NCBI RefSeq assembly: GCF_002980525.1
Contig: NZ_PVBQ01000005.1
Coordinates: 291,641 to 355,640 of the forward strand
Length of the DNA stretch: 64,000 bases
Direction of reading: 5' to 3'
From: Sphingobacterium haloxyli
GTDB lineage: Bacteria; Bacteroidota; Bacteroidia; Sphingobacteriales; Sphingobacteriaceae
Shown here piece by piece: positions 44,078-53,713 of the stretch; position 1 is the stretch's first letter; each line of letters opens with the position of its first letter. Both the position numbers and the translations under genes were made by a program. The notes beneath the pieces were generated by a model. The model saw nothing but the letters and a program-made list of their open reading frames with translations, did no database searches and was not told the origin of the DNA.

Positions 44078-45391
44078 TCAGCGGATGTCGCTGTAATCTT
44101 TTAGCACCTCGGCCACTACGAAATTACTTCCACCCACGAAAATTAAGTCCCCCTCCTGATATGCTTCTTTTGCAGAAAGCACTGCGCTACTGACGGACGG
44201 GTACGCCATACCTTTCAAGCCGTATTGCATTGCTTTGTCTTTCAATTCTGTTGCGAGCATTGCGCGTGAAATAGCCGGACTACAATAATAGTAAACAGCA
44301 TCTTTTGGAAGTTGTGGTAGCATGTGACTTATGTCTTTATCTCGCATTACACCAATGACAATATGCAACTTCCTGTGCGGTGTTGACCAGATGGTTGCAA
44401 GAACCTCCCGGATACCATCCTCATTATGCCCCGTATCACATACGATGAGCGGATCTCTTGATAGGGTCTGCCATCTCCCTTGTAAGCCTGTATTTCGCGT
44501 TACGTTGGCAAGCCCCTCACATAATTGTTCTGTACCGATCGTCCAATTCCGTTTCCGCAGTTCATCCACTGCGGTCAAGACACCCAAGATATTCTTTTGT
44601 TGATAATGTCCCGCTAGTCCAACATATAGGTCTTTCGTCTGATGACGAATATTATCCGCTACCGTTACCAGTAGACCTTGGCCACTATGTTCACAGGTTT
44701 GCACGGTTAACTCTGATGAAGCAAAACGTAAAGGGGCGTTCATTTCGCGAGCTTTCTGTTCAAAAATATGCGCTATCGTTTCGTCGCGCTCGGATACGAC
44801 CACGGGCACTCCTGGTTTGATGATGCCGGCTTTCTCCGCTGCGATTTCCGCCAATGTATTTCCGAGCAAATCGGTATGGTCCATTCCAATATTGGTAATC
44901 ACACATAACTCGGGAAGCAAAATATTGGTACTGTCCAGCCTCCCCCCCAATCCCACTTCAATAAGGGCAACATCTACCTGCTCTGTCGCAAAGTAATCAA
45001 ATGCCATAGCTACCGTCACCTCAAAAAAAGAGGGTTGTATCTCTTCTATCAAGGAACGATGCCGATCAACAAAGTCAATCACGTTTTCTTCGGGGATCAT
45101 CTCTCCGTCTATACGGATACGTTCTCTAAAGTCGACAAGATGAGGCGAGGTATATAATCCGGTTTTGTATCCGGCGGATGCTAAAACAGAAGCCAATAGA
45201 TGCGATGTAGACCCTTTGCCGTTTGTCCCGGCGACATGAATAGATTTAAATTGTGTATGGGGATTGCCCAGTGCCTGGCAGAAACGCACCGTATTGTCGA
45301 TATCCTTCTTTATCGCGCTTGCACCGTCACGGGTAAACATGGGTAATCGAGCAAACAAATACGCGATAACCTCCTTATACGTCTCTTTCAT
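44078..45391 (-). CDS. folC: Bifunctional folylpolyglutamate synthase / dihydrofolate synthase
   Basis: 437 residues. The Mur-ligase fold is clear: P-loop SIHVAGTNGKGSTSHLLAS, the family motif GLYTSPHLVDFRERIRI, GLGGRLDSTNI and ITNIGMDHTDLLG, then DTGHNEDGI in the C-domain. It adds glutamate to dihydropteroate and to folates. It is the last gene of the run that begins with the TPR gene at 53471, 58 bases after the TonB-like gene. Confidence 0.95.
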   Translation of the reverse strand: MKETYKEVIAYLFARLPMFTRDGASAIKKDIDNTVRFCQALGNPHTQFKSIHVAGTNGKGSTSHLLASVLASAGYKTGLYTSPHLVDFRERIRIDGEMIPEENVIDFVDRHRSLIEEIQPSFFEVTVAMAFDYFATEQVDVALIEVGLGGRLDSTNILLPELCVITNIGMDHTDLLGNTLAEIAAEKAGIIKPGVPVVVSERDETIAHIFEQKAREMNAPLRFASSELTVQTCEHSGQGLLVTVADNIRHQTKDLYVGLAGHYQQKNILGVLTAVDELRKRNWTIGTEQLCEGLANVTRNTGLQGRWQTLSRDPLIVCDTGHNEDGIREVLATIWSTPHRKLHIVIGVMRDKDISHMLPQLPKDAVYYYCSPAISRAMLATELKDKAMQYGLKGMAYPSVSSAVLSAKEAYQEGDLIFVGGSNFVVAEVLKDYSDIR

Positions 45392-45449
45392 TAAAATAAT
45401 CGCTTAGTCGCAATGAAGTTTGCAGTTCATGCCGATATTATAGAAAGGC

Positions 45450-46271
45450 CTACCTTAACTTGAAATTGAAAACAATGATCCCTGTTTGAGATTCGGGAGC
45501 ATTCGGCAGTTGATTCAAGCGCGCCGACATCATCGCACGTTCGCACTTCTCCAATAATGCGCGACTCGAAATGGTTGTTCCTCTTACGCCCGCTCGCGCA
45601 TGTGTAACCACGCCGTTTTTGTTAACCCTAAACTCAACCGCCACACGGCCGGCCTGCTGGCCATTATCTTCTATTTTGGGTGGCACTTCAAATCGTCTGT
45701 TCGCAATCGTCAACATCATATTTCCATCGCCCGATCCCCCTTCACCATAATTGCTCGCTAGCGGATCTCCAAGGTTGCTACCTTGATTTCCGGCCGTCGT
45801 TCCGGTTCCATCTCCTCTTCCAGTAGCGTTATTTTGTTTGCCTTTGTATAAAGCGTTTGGATTCACTGCTGGTTTCGATTCTTTCTTTTCCGCTGTCGCG
45901 ACGTCTGCATTCGCCTGTACAGGCTTCTCCTGTTTAGGCACTGCAGGTGCATCATCCATATCTTGTGTAGCGACAACCTTATCCGTCACCTGCTGCGATG
46001 GTGTAGGCACAGGTGTCGTATTTGGATCTACTTTATCGGGTTGTACATTATTGGCATTTTCACTCATCGATGGCTCATCGACGCTCATATAATCATCTCC
46101 CATACCCTCGTCAGAAGTACCGTAATTAACAATGATGCCGCCCATCCCATAATGCGGTACATCCCCTCCAAATACGATAAAGAAACCGATTAACACGAAT
46201 AACCCCATCACTGCAGTCGACAAACCAACTGCCTTGGGCATATTATTTTCCTCTTGTGAATGGTAGTACAT
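45450..46271 (-). CDS. TonB-like energy transducer
   Basis: 273 residues. A short cytoplasmic start, one membrane helix (VGLSTAVMGLFVLIGFFIVFGG) and a long Pro/Lys/Asp-rich periplasmic stretch lead to a C-terminal domain with GRVAVEFRVNKNGVVTHARAGVRGTT, the TonB C-domain pattern. It follows ExbB and ExbD on the same strand and completes a Ton or Tol-like complex. An alternative ATG lies at 46241. Its usual partner barrel could be the one at 48635-50371 or distant receptors. Confidence 0.82.
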   Translation of the reverse strand: MYYHSQEENNMPKAVGLSTAVMGLFVLIGFFIVFGGDVPHYGMGGIIVNYGTSDEGMGDDYMSVDEPSMSENANNVQPDKVDPNTTPVPTPSQQVTDKVVATQDMDDAPAVPKQEKPVQANADVATAEKKESKPAVNPNALYKGKQNNATGRGDGTGTTAGNQGSNLGDPLASNYGEGGSGDGNMMLTIANRRFEVPPKIEDNGQQAGRVAVEFRVNKNGVVTHARAGVRGTTISSRALLEKCERAMMSARLNQLPNAPESQTGIIVFNFKLR

Positions 46272-46300
46272 GTCTATTTCATCTATTTATTTCTGCCTTG

Positions 46301-46360
46301 AACGGTTAATGATAGCTTGACGTAGATAATCATTAACCGTTTGACCATACGATGGTCAAA
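46301..46360. repeat. Two adjacent hairpins between exbD-like and tonB-like genes
   Basis: Stem 1 is 13 bp: AACGGTTAATGAT (46301-46313) with its complement at 46329-46341. Stem 2 is 9 bp: TTTGACCAT (46340-46348) with ATGGTCAAA (46352-46360), loop 3 nt. They share two bases, so the folds compete. No T-run follows; an RNA processing or stability role is inference. Confidence 0.5.
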
Positions 46361-46370
46361 TCGTTTAATG

Positions 46371-46778
46371 CTAATCTTTCTTTGGTTCCGTCGCCAAAAC
46401 CATCCTTACCCGATTCCTGTTCGCGATATCCATTACAGCGATGACGTTTTGGATGGGTACAGCACTGTCTGCGTATAACATAATCGTCAATTCCTCACCA
46501 GTCGATATATTCGATTGAATCAATGGTTCCAATTGTTCTAAATTGACCGGCTGCTTATCTACGTGATAAGTTAAATCTGATGTAATGGAAACCGTCATGG
46601 TTTTTTTCGCTACTGATTGCTCACCCGCACTAGATTTTGGCAACAACAATTTAACCACTTGCGGGTTGGCCACAGCAGATGCTAACAAGAAAAACAACAT
46701 CAAAAAAAACATGATATCGTTCAGTGCAGCTGTATGCACTTCTGCTGTGGGTCTATGTCGTCTATTTCTTAAATTCAT
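46371..46778 (-). CDS. exbD: ExbD/TolR family biopolymer transport protein
   Basis: 135 residues. One N-terminal membrane helix (DIMFFLMLFFLLASAV) starts with D21, the proton-coupling aspartate of ExbD/TolR, followed by a periplasmic domain. It works with the ExbB-like channel encoded 12 bases upstream to harvest proton-motive force. ExbD and TolR cannot be separated by this sequence alone; the neighbouring TonB-like protein favours ExbD. Confidence 0.88.
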   Translation of the reverse strand: MNLRNRRHRPTAEVHTAALNDIMFFLMLFFLLASAVANPQVVKLLLPKSSAGEQSVAKKTMTVSITSDLTYHVDKQPVNLEQLEPLIQSNISTGEELTIMLYADSAVPIQNVIAVMDIANRNRVRMVLATEPKKD

Positions 46779-46789
46779 CCCTTAAAGTT

Positions 46790-47482
46790 TTACGCTCCCG
46801 GCTCATCTAATAAATCGATAAATTCCACCGCCTCCGTTTCCATACGGAGAATCAACCGTTCTACCATCATATTCAATGCATGGTAACCGATATATGCCAA
46901 AATCCCTACCGTCAACCCACTAGCTGACGCGATCATTTTGACATAAAGACCACCGGAAACCGTACCGATGTCTATACCTCCGGCCAGCTCAACTTCACGG
47001 AAGATCTGGATAACCCCAAAAATTGTTCCGACGAAGCCCATCATAGGGGCGATACCTGCCACGATACCCAAAATATTGATATTTTTCTCCAATTTGGAAA
47101 CTTCGAGTTTGCCCGCATTTTCTATGGCTCCTTCTATATCCTTAATAGGTCTCCCTACCCGAGACAGCCCTTTTTGGAGCATCCGTCCCAAAGCTGAATT
47201 ATTGGAGCGACAAATGGCAACCGCTGCATCTAAGCGCCCAGACATTACATTACTCTTCACCTGCGACATCAAACCTGTGTCCGATTTTGTCGCCTTTCTG
47301 ATCGTTATATACCGCTCAAAGAAGATAACCAATGCGAGAAACAAAAGAAACGTGATCGGAATCATGATCCATCCTCCTTTCATCAACATCTGAATCATGT
47401 TTAGGCTCTCCTCTGTAGTCGCTAACTCTATAGCCTGCTGTTGAACTGTGTTCAAAGAATCCATCTCTTGCATAACTGACAT
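46790..47482 (-). CDS. exbB: MotA/TolQ/ExbB proton channel family protein
   Basis: 230 residues with three membrane helices: about 33-52, 135-160 and 175-200. The family region GIVAGIAPMMGFVGTIFGVIQIF and the following IGTVSGGLYVKMIASASGLTVGI are well conserved. It forms the pentameric channel around ExbD. It starts the exbB-exbD-tonB-like trio, 38 bases after the HU/SPOR gene. Confidence 0.9.
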   Translation of the reverse strand: MSVMQEMDSLNTVQQQAIELATTEESLNMIQMLMKGGWIMIPITFLLFLALVIFFERYITIRKATKSDTGLMSQVKSNVMSGRLDAAVAICRSNNSALGRMLQKGLSRVGRPIKDIEGAIENAGKLEVSKLEKNINILGIVAGIAPMMGFVGTIFGVIQIFREVELAGGIDIGTVSGGLYVKMIASASGLTVGILAYIGYHALNMMVERLILRMETEAVEFIDLLDEPGA

Positions 47483-47520
47483 TGTCTTTATAATATTTGT
47501 TTATGGGGTTTATTTACTAC

Positions 47521-48594
47521 TTATTTAATCTTATCTGGCCAAGCATCCTTTATATGATGCCTTTGCACATATCTCAGCGCCGAATCTACTTCCTGTTTTG
47601 TTTCGTAAGAATCCCAAATTACTTTCTTCCGATTCTTTGCCAGATTGCTTGGAATCACCCTAACTCGCGGGAACCCAGCTTTATGGTAGGATTCAGCTTG
47701 TTCAAAAGCTTGCGCCAAAGTCTTGTGTGAGCCTATTACAATTTGCCATATGTGGTGCTCGGGAACCAACGGCCCCTGCTCTATTGCTTTTGTTTCAGTG
47801 CTATCTATAAAATGTTGTCCTAATGAATCCGTAACCATTGTGGAATCTGCTACAAGAGAAAGCGCCGCTGTATCTTGTTCACGTAGCGTCGAATCGACAT
47901 CAGACACTTGTTTTTTCGATCCTGGTTGGTTTTGGTTTGCAAAATACAACGCCACCATGATACCTACCGCGATCAATGCAGTAATGACATACCATATAGT
48001 GTTACTGCTGGATGTTGGTATCTCTTCTTCATCGGCAACAGCAGGTTCTACGATAGCTGCTGCCACGGGTTGCTCTATCTCGTTTGTTGCTTGCCCCTCC
48101 GTCAGCGGCTCATCATCGACACCAGCATCCTCCTCGGTTTTAGATACTATTTCTTCCTTGTCCGGTTCCGGTACTTCCGTTGTGATAGGTTGTTGCTGCC
48201 CGGCTAGTGTTGCGTCTACGGGTTCATAATGAAAACCGGACAAATCCAACGCTTTGAACACATAGCTATCTCCGTAACTCACCAAATAACCTAGGTCGTC
48301 TAACTTCGCTTGACCATCTTGTTGTACCCGACGAAGTAGGTCCGCCACTTCCGAAGCCACCGCCTCCTCTGCTTCCTTCCGTTCAATAAGGTAGAGCTGT
48401 TGTATGTATTGGATGAAGTCGTATCCCCGATTACCAATCCTATCAAAATCAATAAAGGTGATGGGAGGAAGATAGACATTCCGTTTCTCATCATACGTTG
48501 CCGACGTATGATTCCGCCTAAAAGAGCCTAACCCGTTCACATATACTTCGGATTGCCTTTTTAACAGATTATAAACGTTTTTACCTAAGTTCAT
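47521..48594 (-). CDS. HU-CCDC81 and SPOR domain transmembrane protein
   Basis: 357 residues. The N-terminal part (about 1-125) holds two HU/IHF-related CCDC81-type domains (VYVNGLGSFRR, then LDDLGYLVSYGDSYVF); an acidic linker follows, then a membrane helix (WYVITALIAVGIMVALYFA, about 195-215) and a C-terminal SPOR domain (HIWQIVIGSHKTLAQAFEQAESY). SPOR domains bind denuded septal peptidoglycan; HU-like domains bind DNA or protein. It could link nucleoid-side factors to the division wall (inference). It has its own TAACTTTG box and precedes exbB. Confidence 0.85.
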   Translation of the reverse strand: MNLGKNVYNLLKRQSEVYVNGLGSFRRNHTSATYDEKRNVYLPPITFIDFDRIGNRGYDFIQYIQQLYLIERKEAEEAVASEVADLLRRVQQDGQAKLDDLGYLVSYGDSYVFKALDLSGFHYEPVDATLAGQQQPITTEVPEPDKEEIVSKTEEDAGVDDEPLTEGQATNEIEQPVAAAIVEPAVADEEEIPTSSSNTIWYVITALIAVGIMVALYFANQNQPGSKKQVSDVDSTLREQDTAALSLVADSTMVTDSLGQHFIDSTETKAIEQGPLVPEHHIWQIVIGSHKTLAQAFEQAESYHKAGFPRVRVIPSNLAKNRKKVIWDSYETKQEVDSALRYVQRHHIKDAWPDKIK

Positions 48595-48613
48595 CCTATC
48601 TTCTATTAATTTG

Positions 48614-48621
48614 CAAAGTTA
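48614..48621 (-). promoter_or_regulatory. -7 box of the HU-CCDC81/SPOR gene
   Basis: TAACTTTG on the minus strand, exact TAnnTTTG, 19 bases before ATG 48594, inside the 40-base gap after the barrel gene. Confidence 0.5.
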
Positions 48622-48634
48622 TAATCTTCTGCGT

Positions 48635-50371
48635 TTAAAATGAAAAATTTAAACCACCAAGCACGTTAAATCCGAGTCTTGGATAATATAAATATGTCTG
48701 ATATTCCGTATTGAATATATTATTTGCTTTTACAAAAAGCCCCAGCTGTTTCGTTGCCTTATATTCTGCACCAGCACTTAAATCAAAAAATGAGGGCACT
48801 TCTTTTCGATAATAATCATCTGTCGACATTACGCCTCTAGTGGCCGCATCATAATCAAAGGCTTTCCCATAGGAAACCCCGTGAAACAACGCTTCTGCAT
48901 CAATATACAATTTCTCCGAGATGTTAAAGCGCGCGTTAGCGGCCAATCGCAACTTAGGCGTGTGCCACGCTTCCTCTTGTTGTGCTGCGGTATATTGATC
49001 AATGTTTAAGCGACCGCCTAAGTTCACGAGTTTGGAGAGACGCACATTGAGTTCTCCTTCTATACCAACATGTTTTACAGCCTTGTCACCGTCTCCGTCA
49101 TACACCATATCAAACCAAAAAGGCCTTTCCGTATTATTTACAAACAACGGCATTCCCTCCAATTGCCTATATATGGCTTTCGCTTTATACCCGAACGTAG
49201 CCCCTGCATTTCCCTTGATACCTCCAAAGACGTGTAACCGTTCCACCATATTTTGGATTGCCAGGTTAGGCCCTAAAAACGGGTTTTGTCTTGCAAATTC
49301 ACGATAAGATGCTTTTTGAACGCTTCCGTTCACTCCCCCGAAAATATGGAAGTACTCCGGCGCTAATGCGAAATCCACTTCAGCGGACGGGAAGATATTG
49401 AAACTGCTGCTGTCCCCAAATTCCGGAATAAAGTTAGCGCCTAAAGTAATGGCGTAGTTATCTCCTTTAAATCGGATATACGGATTTAAAATAGCCAAAG
49501 AGTTCTTCGTTCTCCCGCCATTAGCCATATTGTTGGTACCATCGACACTGTTTATATCCACACTCACATTAGCTCCAACATTAAAAGCATTCACGCGTTT
49601 ATTTAAATAAGCGGATAAGGCTATAGATGTTTCCTTCGCATCAAACTTATCGTTAAATGAATAAGCATCCAACTTTGCTGAATAGCTAATTGCCTGATCA
49701 TCATCTGGATCGTAGTTGCTGGTTAACTCGCCGGTAAAATAGATATCGTTGAAGGCTTGGCTTTCGGGTGATGGGTTTAGAGATGTCATCCCGTCATCTG
49801 CCAATGGTATTCCGTAAAAGTTCGTAGCATAGCGATTATAACCGACTAAACCGTCTACCGTAAATAAGGGTAAGATCCGTCTGCCAAATACGCCCACTTC
49901 CTGACGAGAAAATTTCTGTCCTTCCAAACTCCCCTTTTGACTTAAATGCTTTAGGAAACCGCCTACCTGCATATCCTCGTAAACATCATAAGCGAAATAT
50001 CCCTCTCCCAAAATAGTATTGAAATTTCCTAAGCCAAACTTCAGGTAATTGCTTCGTAGATCCTGCTCTCGTGAAAAAGGCGTCTCTTGTACATTTAGCT
50101 CCTTTAATCCCGTGTTGATGTCCAACTTTTTATCCGGTATACTTCCATAGGACAACTTCGGCATGTAACTGCGCTTATTTGTCATATCCGGACTGCGACG
50201 AATCTTGACTGCATCGGCAAGAAGGGGCCTATAATCACGGACAACATCAAAAGAATCAATCGTCACCGGTCTCTCCGGAACGGTATCCCGCTGTGCATAT
50301 CCCTTCACACCTATACCAAGTAACAACGCCATTATTGCGTACTTCCCAAATACTGTTTTATGCAATTTCAT
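48635..50371 (-). CDS. Plug-less outer-membrane beta-barrel (TonB-dependent-receptor-like)
   Basis: 578 residues. A signal peptide ends near GYAQR. There is no plug domain; a roughly 90-residue N-terminal segment (including IDSFDVVRDYRPLLADA) leads straight into barrel strands, and the protein ends with the usual aromatic C-terminal strand VLGGLNFSF. This fits the barrel half of TonB-dependent receptors. Being encoded between a large TPR protein and ExbBD/TonB-like genes suggests a conserved envelope machine, but its cargo is unknown. Confidence 0.82.
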   Translation of the reverse strand: MKLHKTVFGKYAIMALLLGIGVKGYAQRDTVPERPVTIDSFDVVRDYRPLLADAVKIRRSPDMTNKRSYMPKLSYGSIPDKKLDINTGLKELNVQETPFSREQDLRSNYLKFGLGNFNTILGEGYFAYDVYEDMQVGGFLKHLSQKGSLEGQKFSRQEVGVFGRRILPLFTVDGLVGYNRYATNFYGIPLADDGMTSLNPSPESQAFNDIYFTGELTSNYDPDDDQAISYSAKLDAYSFNDKFDAKETSIALSAYLNKRVNAFNVGANVSVDINSVDGTNNMANGGRTKNSLAILNPYIRFKGDNYAITLGANFIPEFGDSSSFNIFPSAEVDFALAPEYFHIFGGVNGSVQKASYREFARQNPFLGPNLAIQNMVERLHVFGGIKGNAGATFGYKAKAIYRQLEGMPLFVNNTERPFWFDMVYDGDGDKAVKHVGIEGELNVRLSKLVNLGGRLNIDQYTAAQQEEAWHTPKLRLAANARFNISEKLYIDAEALFHGVSYGKAFDYDAATRGVMSTDDYYRKEVPSFFDLSAGAEYKATKQLGLFVKANNIFNTEYQTYLYYPRLGFNVLGGLNFSF

Positions 50372-50398
50372 CTAAGTATTTTTTTCTTTATGGCTGAT

Positions 50399-50420
50399 GA
50401 GCGCGCGCTCCGCTTGGCGG
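50399..50420. repeat. GC-rich inverted repeats between TPR and barrel genes
   Basis: A 12-bp palindrome GAGCGCGCGCTC (50399-50410) abuts a hairpin CCGC-TTG-GCGG (50410-50420). The patch is far more GC-rich than its surroundings. No T-run, so probably not a terminator. Confidence 0.45.
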
Positions 50421-50441
50421 ATTGGCTTCATCTAATTCTTG

Positions 50442-53400
50442 TTATTTCAATTTTTGTAACCTAGACTTGGCTTCTTTTAGCACATCGTCCTTTTCATTAT
50501 CGTAATTGTCTATCACACTTTCCAACGTCGATTTCGCTTGGAAGGTATCGTCTTTTCCAGCGTAAGCATCTGCCATAAGGATAAACCCTTTTGCCACCCA
50601 ATAGTCATACGAAGAGAACGTATCGGCAATATCGAATGCAGATTCGATTGCTTTATCGTATTGTTTTGCTTTCAACTGCTGCTCAGCAACAAGATACCTT
50701 GCTTCTGCACCAGTAACCGTTTTACTCTTTAGCGCCGCTAAATTAAACTCTTTTAGCGCTTCCACTGGTTTATTCGTTGCCACATACGCTTTCCCAGCAT
50801 AAAGGTGTGCAAGAGCAATATCTTCTTCAGAAGATTTATCGTGTTCTTTAACCAATTTCGCGTAACGTTGCGTCTCCACATAGTCACCGATATGATAATA
50901 GCTGATCAACTGATTATTAATAGCGAAACCATAATTTGACTTGTATTCGGAGGTCAGCTCCAACTTCCGTAATACTTGCACGGCCTCATTGTATGCCTTT
51001 TTGTTTAGATATAATCTAGCTACGCTAACCAGTGTCTGTTCCGTATAAGCACTTGTCCAATCGTTCATGATAATATTAAAATCATGAAGCGCCTCATCGT
51101 CCTTTCCTAAACGGGCATAACTTTCTCCGCGAATAAAGCGCGCATGCTTTTCCTGAATAGGCTTAGGAAACTTATCGAAATAAGCGTTGATAGCTTCTAC
51201 CGCTCCTTGATAATTGCCTCTGTCAAATAGTGTTTTCGCAACGCTGAAGGTATGGCTATCCTGTTCCGCTGTGCTCAAGTCGCCAATATTGGTACTTGTC
51301 GCATAGCGAATGTAACCGGAAGCATCTCCTTTGTCCAGATAGATATTCTCAATCGAGCGCATGGCTTGCTGCGCCTCATCCGTTATAGCATATTGGTCAA
51401 CAACACGTTGAAAGGTCTTTAATGCCGCGTCGTTATCATTTTTATTATATTGTACTAATCCAATAGTAACCAACGCTCTGGGCACATAACTACTACGTGG
51501 ATAATCTTCTACCATTTGCTGTAGGCCATCAATTGCACGGTCATGATCGCCCATCAAGAAATATGTATAAGGAATCTCAAAAGCCACATCATCGGCATAA
51601 TTCGATTTCGGATATTTCTGAACAACCGAACTTAACGTGGCGATTTTGGTGTTATTATCCCCTTGCAGGCCTTGTATAATCCCTCTTTGGAATAACGCAT
51701 AATCCTGACTCGCAGCATTGGAACTAATCAAACGATTATATTGTTCCATGGCCTTTCCATAGTTTTTCATACCGAAGTAAGAGTCTGCCAAACGAGCAAT
51801 GGCGTCGTTACGTGTGTTCAGTTCAATTCCATCTTTACCGCCTGTTGCTAAGAAGCGTTCGAAATAGTTGGCTGCTGTGGTGTAACGATCGTTACGGAAT
51901 GCCGCATAAGCAAGCGCGTAATTCGCGTAACTATACACGTCGGTTTTACGAGCTGCTGGCAATTGCATAAACTTATTAAAATTGGCTACCGATTCGCCAT
52001 ATTTACGAACCTCGTACATCGCCTCCGCTTTCCAATATAATGCCAGTGCGTATATTTCTTCATCGTATCGGTTCGCCTCCGAGCGTATAAACAGGGATAT
52101 GGCATTCTCAAAAGCGCGTTCATTGTAGAACTCTAGACCACGGTAATACGTCACCTTCTGATACGCTGCATTTGCATCTCGTCCACGCTTTCCTATCCCC
52201 TCCAAGATATCCACTGCCGCACGATAGTTCTTGGTGCTCAGCAACACTTCAGCCAACAAAGTTTTTGCTTCTTCCAAACGTGCTGAACTTGGGTACGTAT
52301 CCAAGTATTCTTGCGTCGCATCCAATGCCACTTGGTGAAATTCCAACTCGTATGACAACTTCGCGTAGTTAAAAAGCCCCTCTTCTTTAAGCTCGGGATC
52401 AAAATCCAATTTTGACGCCCTAAAGAAGGCATTACGTGCACTCTGTTTATTACCTGTTTTCAAAAAAGAATCTCCTAGTGTGATCATCGCACTTTGGTAG
52501 TAGGCGTCTGGTTCACTTAACTTTTCCAATTCGCTGATAGCCTTGTCATAGTCTTTCAACCTATAGGCTATATAACCAATTTGATAACTATCTTGATTAT
52601 TTTGAGTCTTGCCTTGATCCTGAGCCTGAAACTTGTCGTAATAATTTTTTGATTTTTCTAAATCTCCTTTGATGAAATAGGTTGCCGCCACAATACGGAA
52701 AAGTTCTGTCTCATTCTCTTGCTTCGTACGATCTAGGATAGGGAGTGCATAGTTCAATACGTCATCGTAGCGTTTGTCTAAGAAATAAAGTGCGGTAATA
52801 TAGTACGGGTAACTAGTCTCATACGTTTTCGATCCCGCTAGTCGTTCAAATTCGTTCAGCGCGGTCTTATATTCTGCATCTAAATAACTCAAATAGGCAT
52901 AGTAATAGATAGATGCTTCCTGGTACTGGCTACTTTCGTCCTTCAGTCGTTCAAATAGCGGCTTAGAAGCCTCAAAATCGTCGGTCATAAACTTTGCATA
53001 AGCAAGTTTGAACCGATATTCTACGTTTTCCGCTCCTGCGAGATTTTTGCTATCGATTTTCTCAAACCACTCAATGGCTTTAGCATATTCTTTCTTCGCA
53101 TAATATGACCGGCCTATCTGAAAATAGGCCGCCTTTGAATTTGCACTGGCCGGATAGTCTTTAATATATTTCAAAAAACGGGACTCGGCATTGGTATCGC
53201 CAAGCTCCAGCGCACAGATTGCCTGATAAAAGCGAACATTTTCTTTGATCAGGGTAAGCTCCTCCGTTTCGTCCAATTGTAAAGTGGATTTAGTTCGGAT
53301 GTCCTCGACCCGGTCAAATTGCTTTGCGGCAGAGCTGAATTTGCCTCTCTCAAACAACTCCATTCCGGATTTGTATGCATTGTTTATCTGTTGCCACGCC

Positions 53401-53471
53401 GTTTGCTGTCCAAACGCTGTAGTTCCAATTAAACTCAATGCCAGTCCTACACCATAAATTTTCTTATTCAT
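50442..53471 (-). CDS. Large secreted tetratricopeptide-repeat protein
   Basis: 1009 residues. A signal peptide (VGLALSLIGTTAFGQQ) is followed by TPR units along almost the whole length, about twenty-five, for example YYAKKEYAKAIEWFEKI and AAYFQIGRSY. No enzymatic domain. Its stop lies 70 bases before the plug-less barrel gene. Large TPR proteins next to an outer-membrane barrel often act as periplasmic or outer-membrane scaffolds, as BamD-like proteins do; that parallel is inference. Confidence 0.88.
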   Translation of the reverse strand: MNKKIYGVGLALSLIGTTAFGQQTAWQQINNAYKSGMELFERGKFSSAAKQFDRVEDIRTKSTLQLDETEELTLIKENVRFYQAICALELGDTNAESRFLKYIKDYPASANSKAAYFQIGRSYYAKKEYAKAIEWFEKIDSKNLAGAENVEYRFKLAYAKFMTDDFEASKPLFERLKDESSQYQEASIYYYAYLSYLDAEYKTALNEFERLAGSKTYETSYPYYITALYFLDKRYDDVLNYALPILDRTKQENETELFRIVAATYFIKGDLEKSKNYYDKFQAQDQGKTQNNQDSYQIGYIAYRLKDYDKAISELEKLSEPDAYYQSAMITLGDSFLKTGNKQSARNAFFRASKLDFDPELKEEGLFNYAKLSYELEFHQVALDATQEYLDTYPSSARLEEAKTLLAEVLLSTKNYRAAVDILEGIGKRGRDANAAYQKVTYYRGLEFYNERAFENAISLFIRSEANRYDEEIYALALYWKAEAMYEVRKYGESVANFNKFMQLPAARKTDVYSYANYALAYAAFRNDRYTTAANYFERFLATGGKDGIELNTRNDAIARLADSYFGMKNYGKAMEQYNRLISSNAASQDYALFQRGIIQGLQGDNNTKIATLSSVVQKYPKSNYADDVAFEIPYTYFLMGDHDRAIDGLQQMVEDYPRSSYVPRALVTIGLVQYNKNDNDAALKTFQRVVDQYAITDEAQQAMRSIENIYLDKGDASGYIRYATSTNIGDLSTAEQDSHTFSVAKTLFDRGNYQGAVEAINAYFDKFPKPIQEKHARFIRGESYARLGKDDEALHDFNIIMNDWTSAYTEQTLVSVARLYLNKKAYNEAVQVLRKLELTSEYKSNYGFAINNQLISYYHIGDYVETQRYAKLVKEHDKSSEEDIALAHLYAGKAYVATNKPVEALKEFNLAALKSKTVTGAEARYLVAEQQLKAKQYDKAIESAFDIADTFSSYDYWVAKGFILMADAYAGKDDTFQAKSTLESVIDNYDNEKDDVLKEAKSRLQKLK

Positions 53472-53633
53472 ACTGATGAATTATTCAACAAAAAATCTTC
53501 GCATTATACATAAAACGCCTCACCTCAAGGCTCAATTCTTCAGGATACTAAATTATAACTATACTTTCACGTTTTCCTCAAAAGTTCTTAACATCTGTTG
53601 GTAACCATGCATTTATAACGAACTTTTTACCCG

Positions 53634-53671
53634 AAAAATATGCCCAACTTCTGATAGTTGGGCATATTTTT
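53634..53671 (-). terminator. Terminator of pyrR-pyrB
   Basis: TGCCCAACT (53641-53649) pairs with AGTTGGGCA (53656-53664), with A-runs and T-runs on the two sides. It is about 43 bases past the pyrB stop. Confidence 0.8.
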
Positions 53672-53713
53672 ATTTTTTTATATCTTCGGCAAAGACGTAG
53701 GCCTGTTCTGCCC

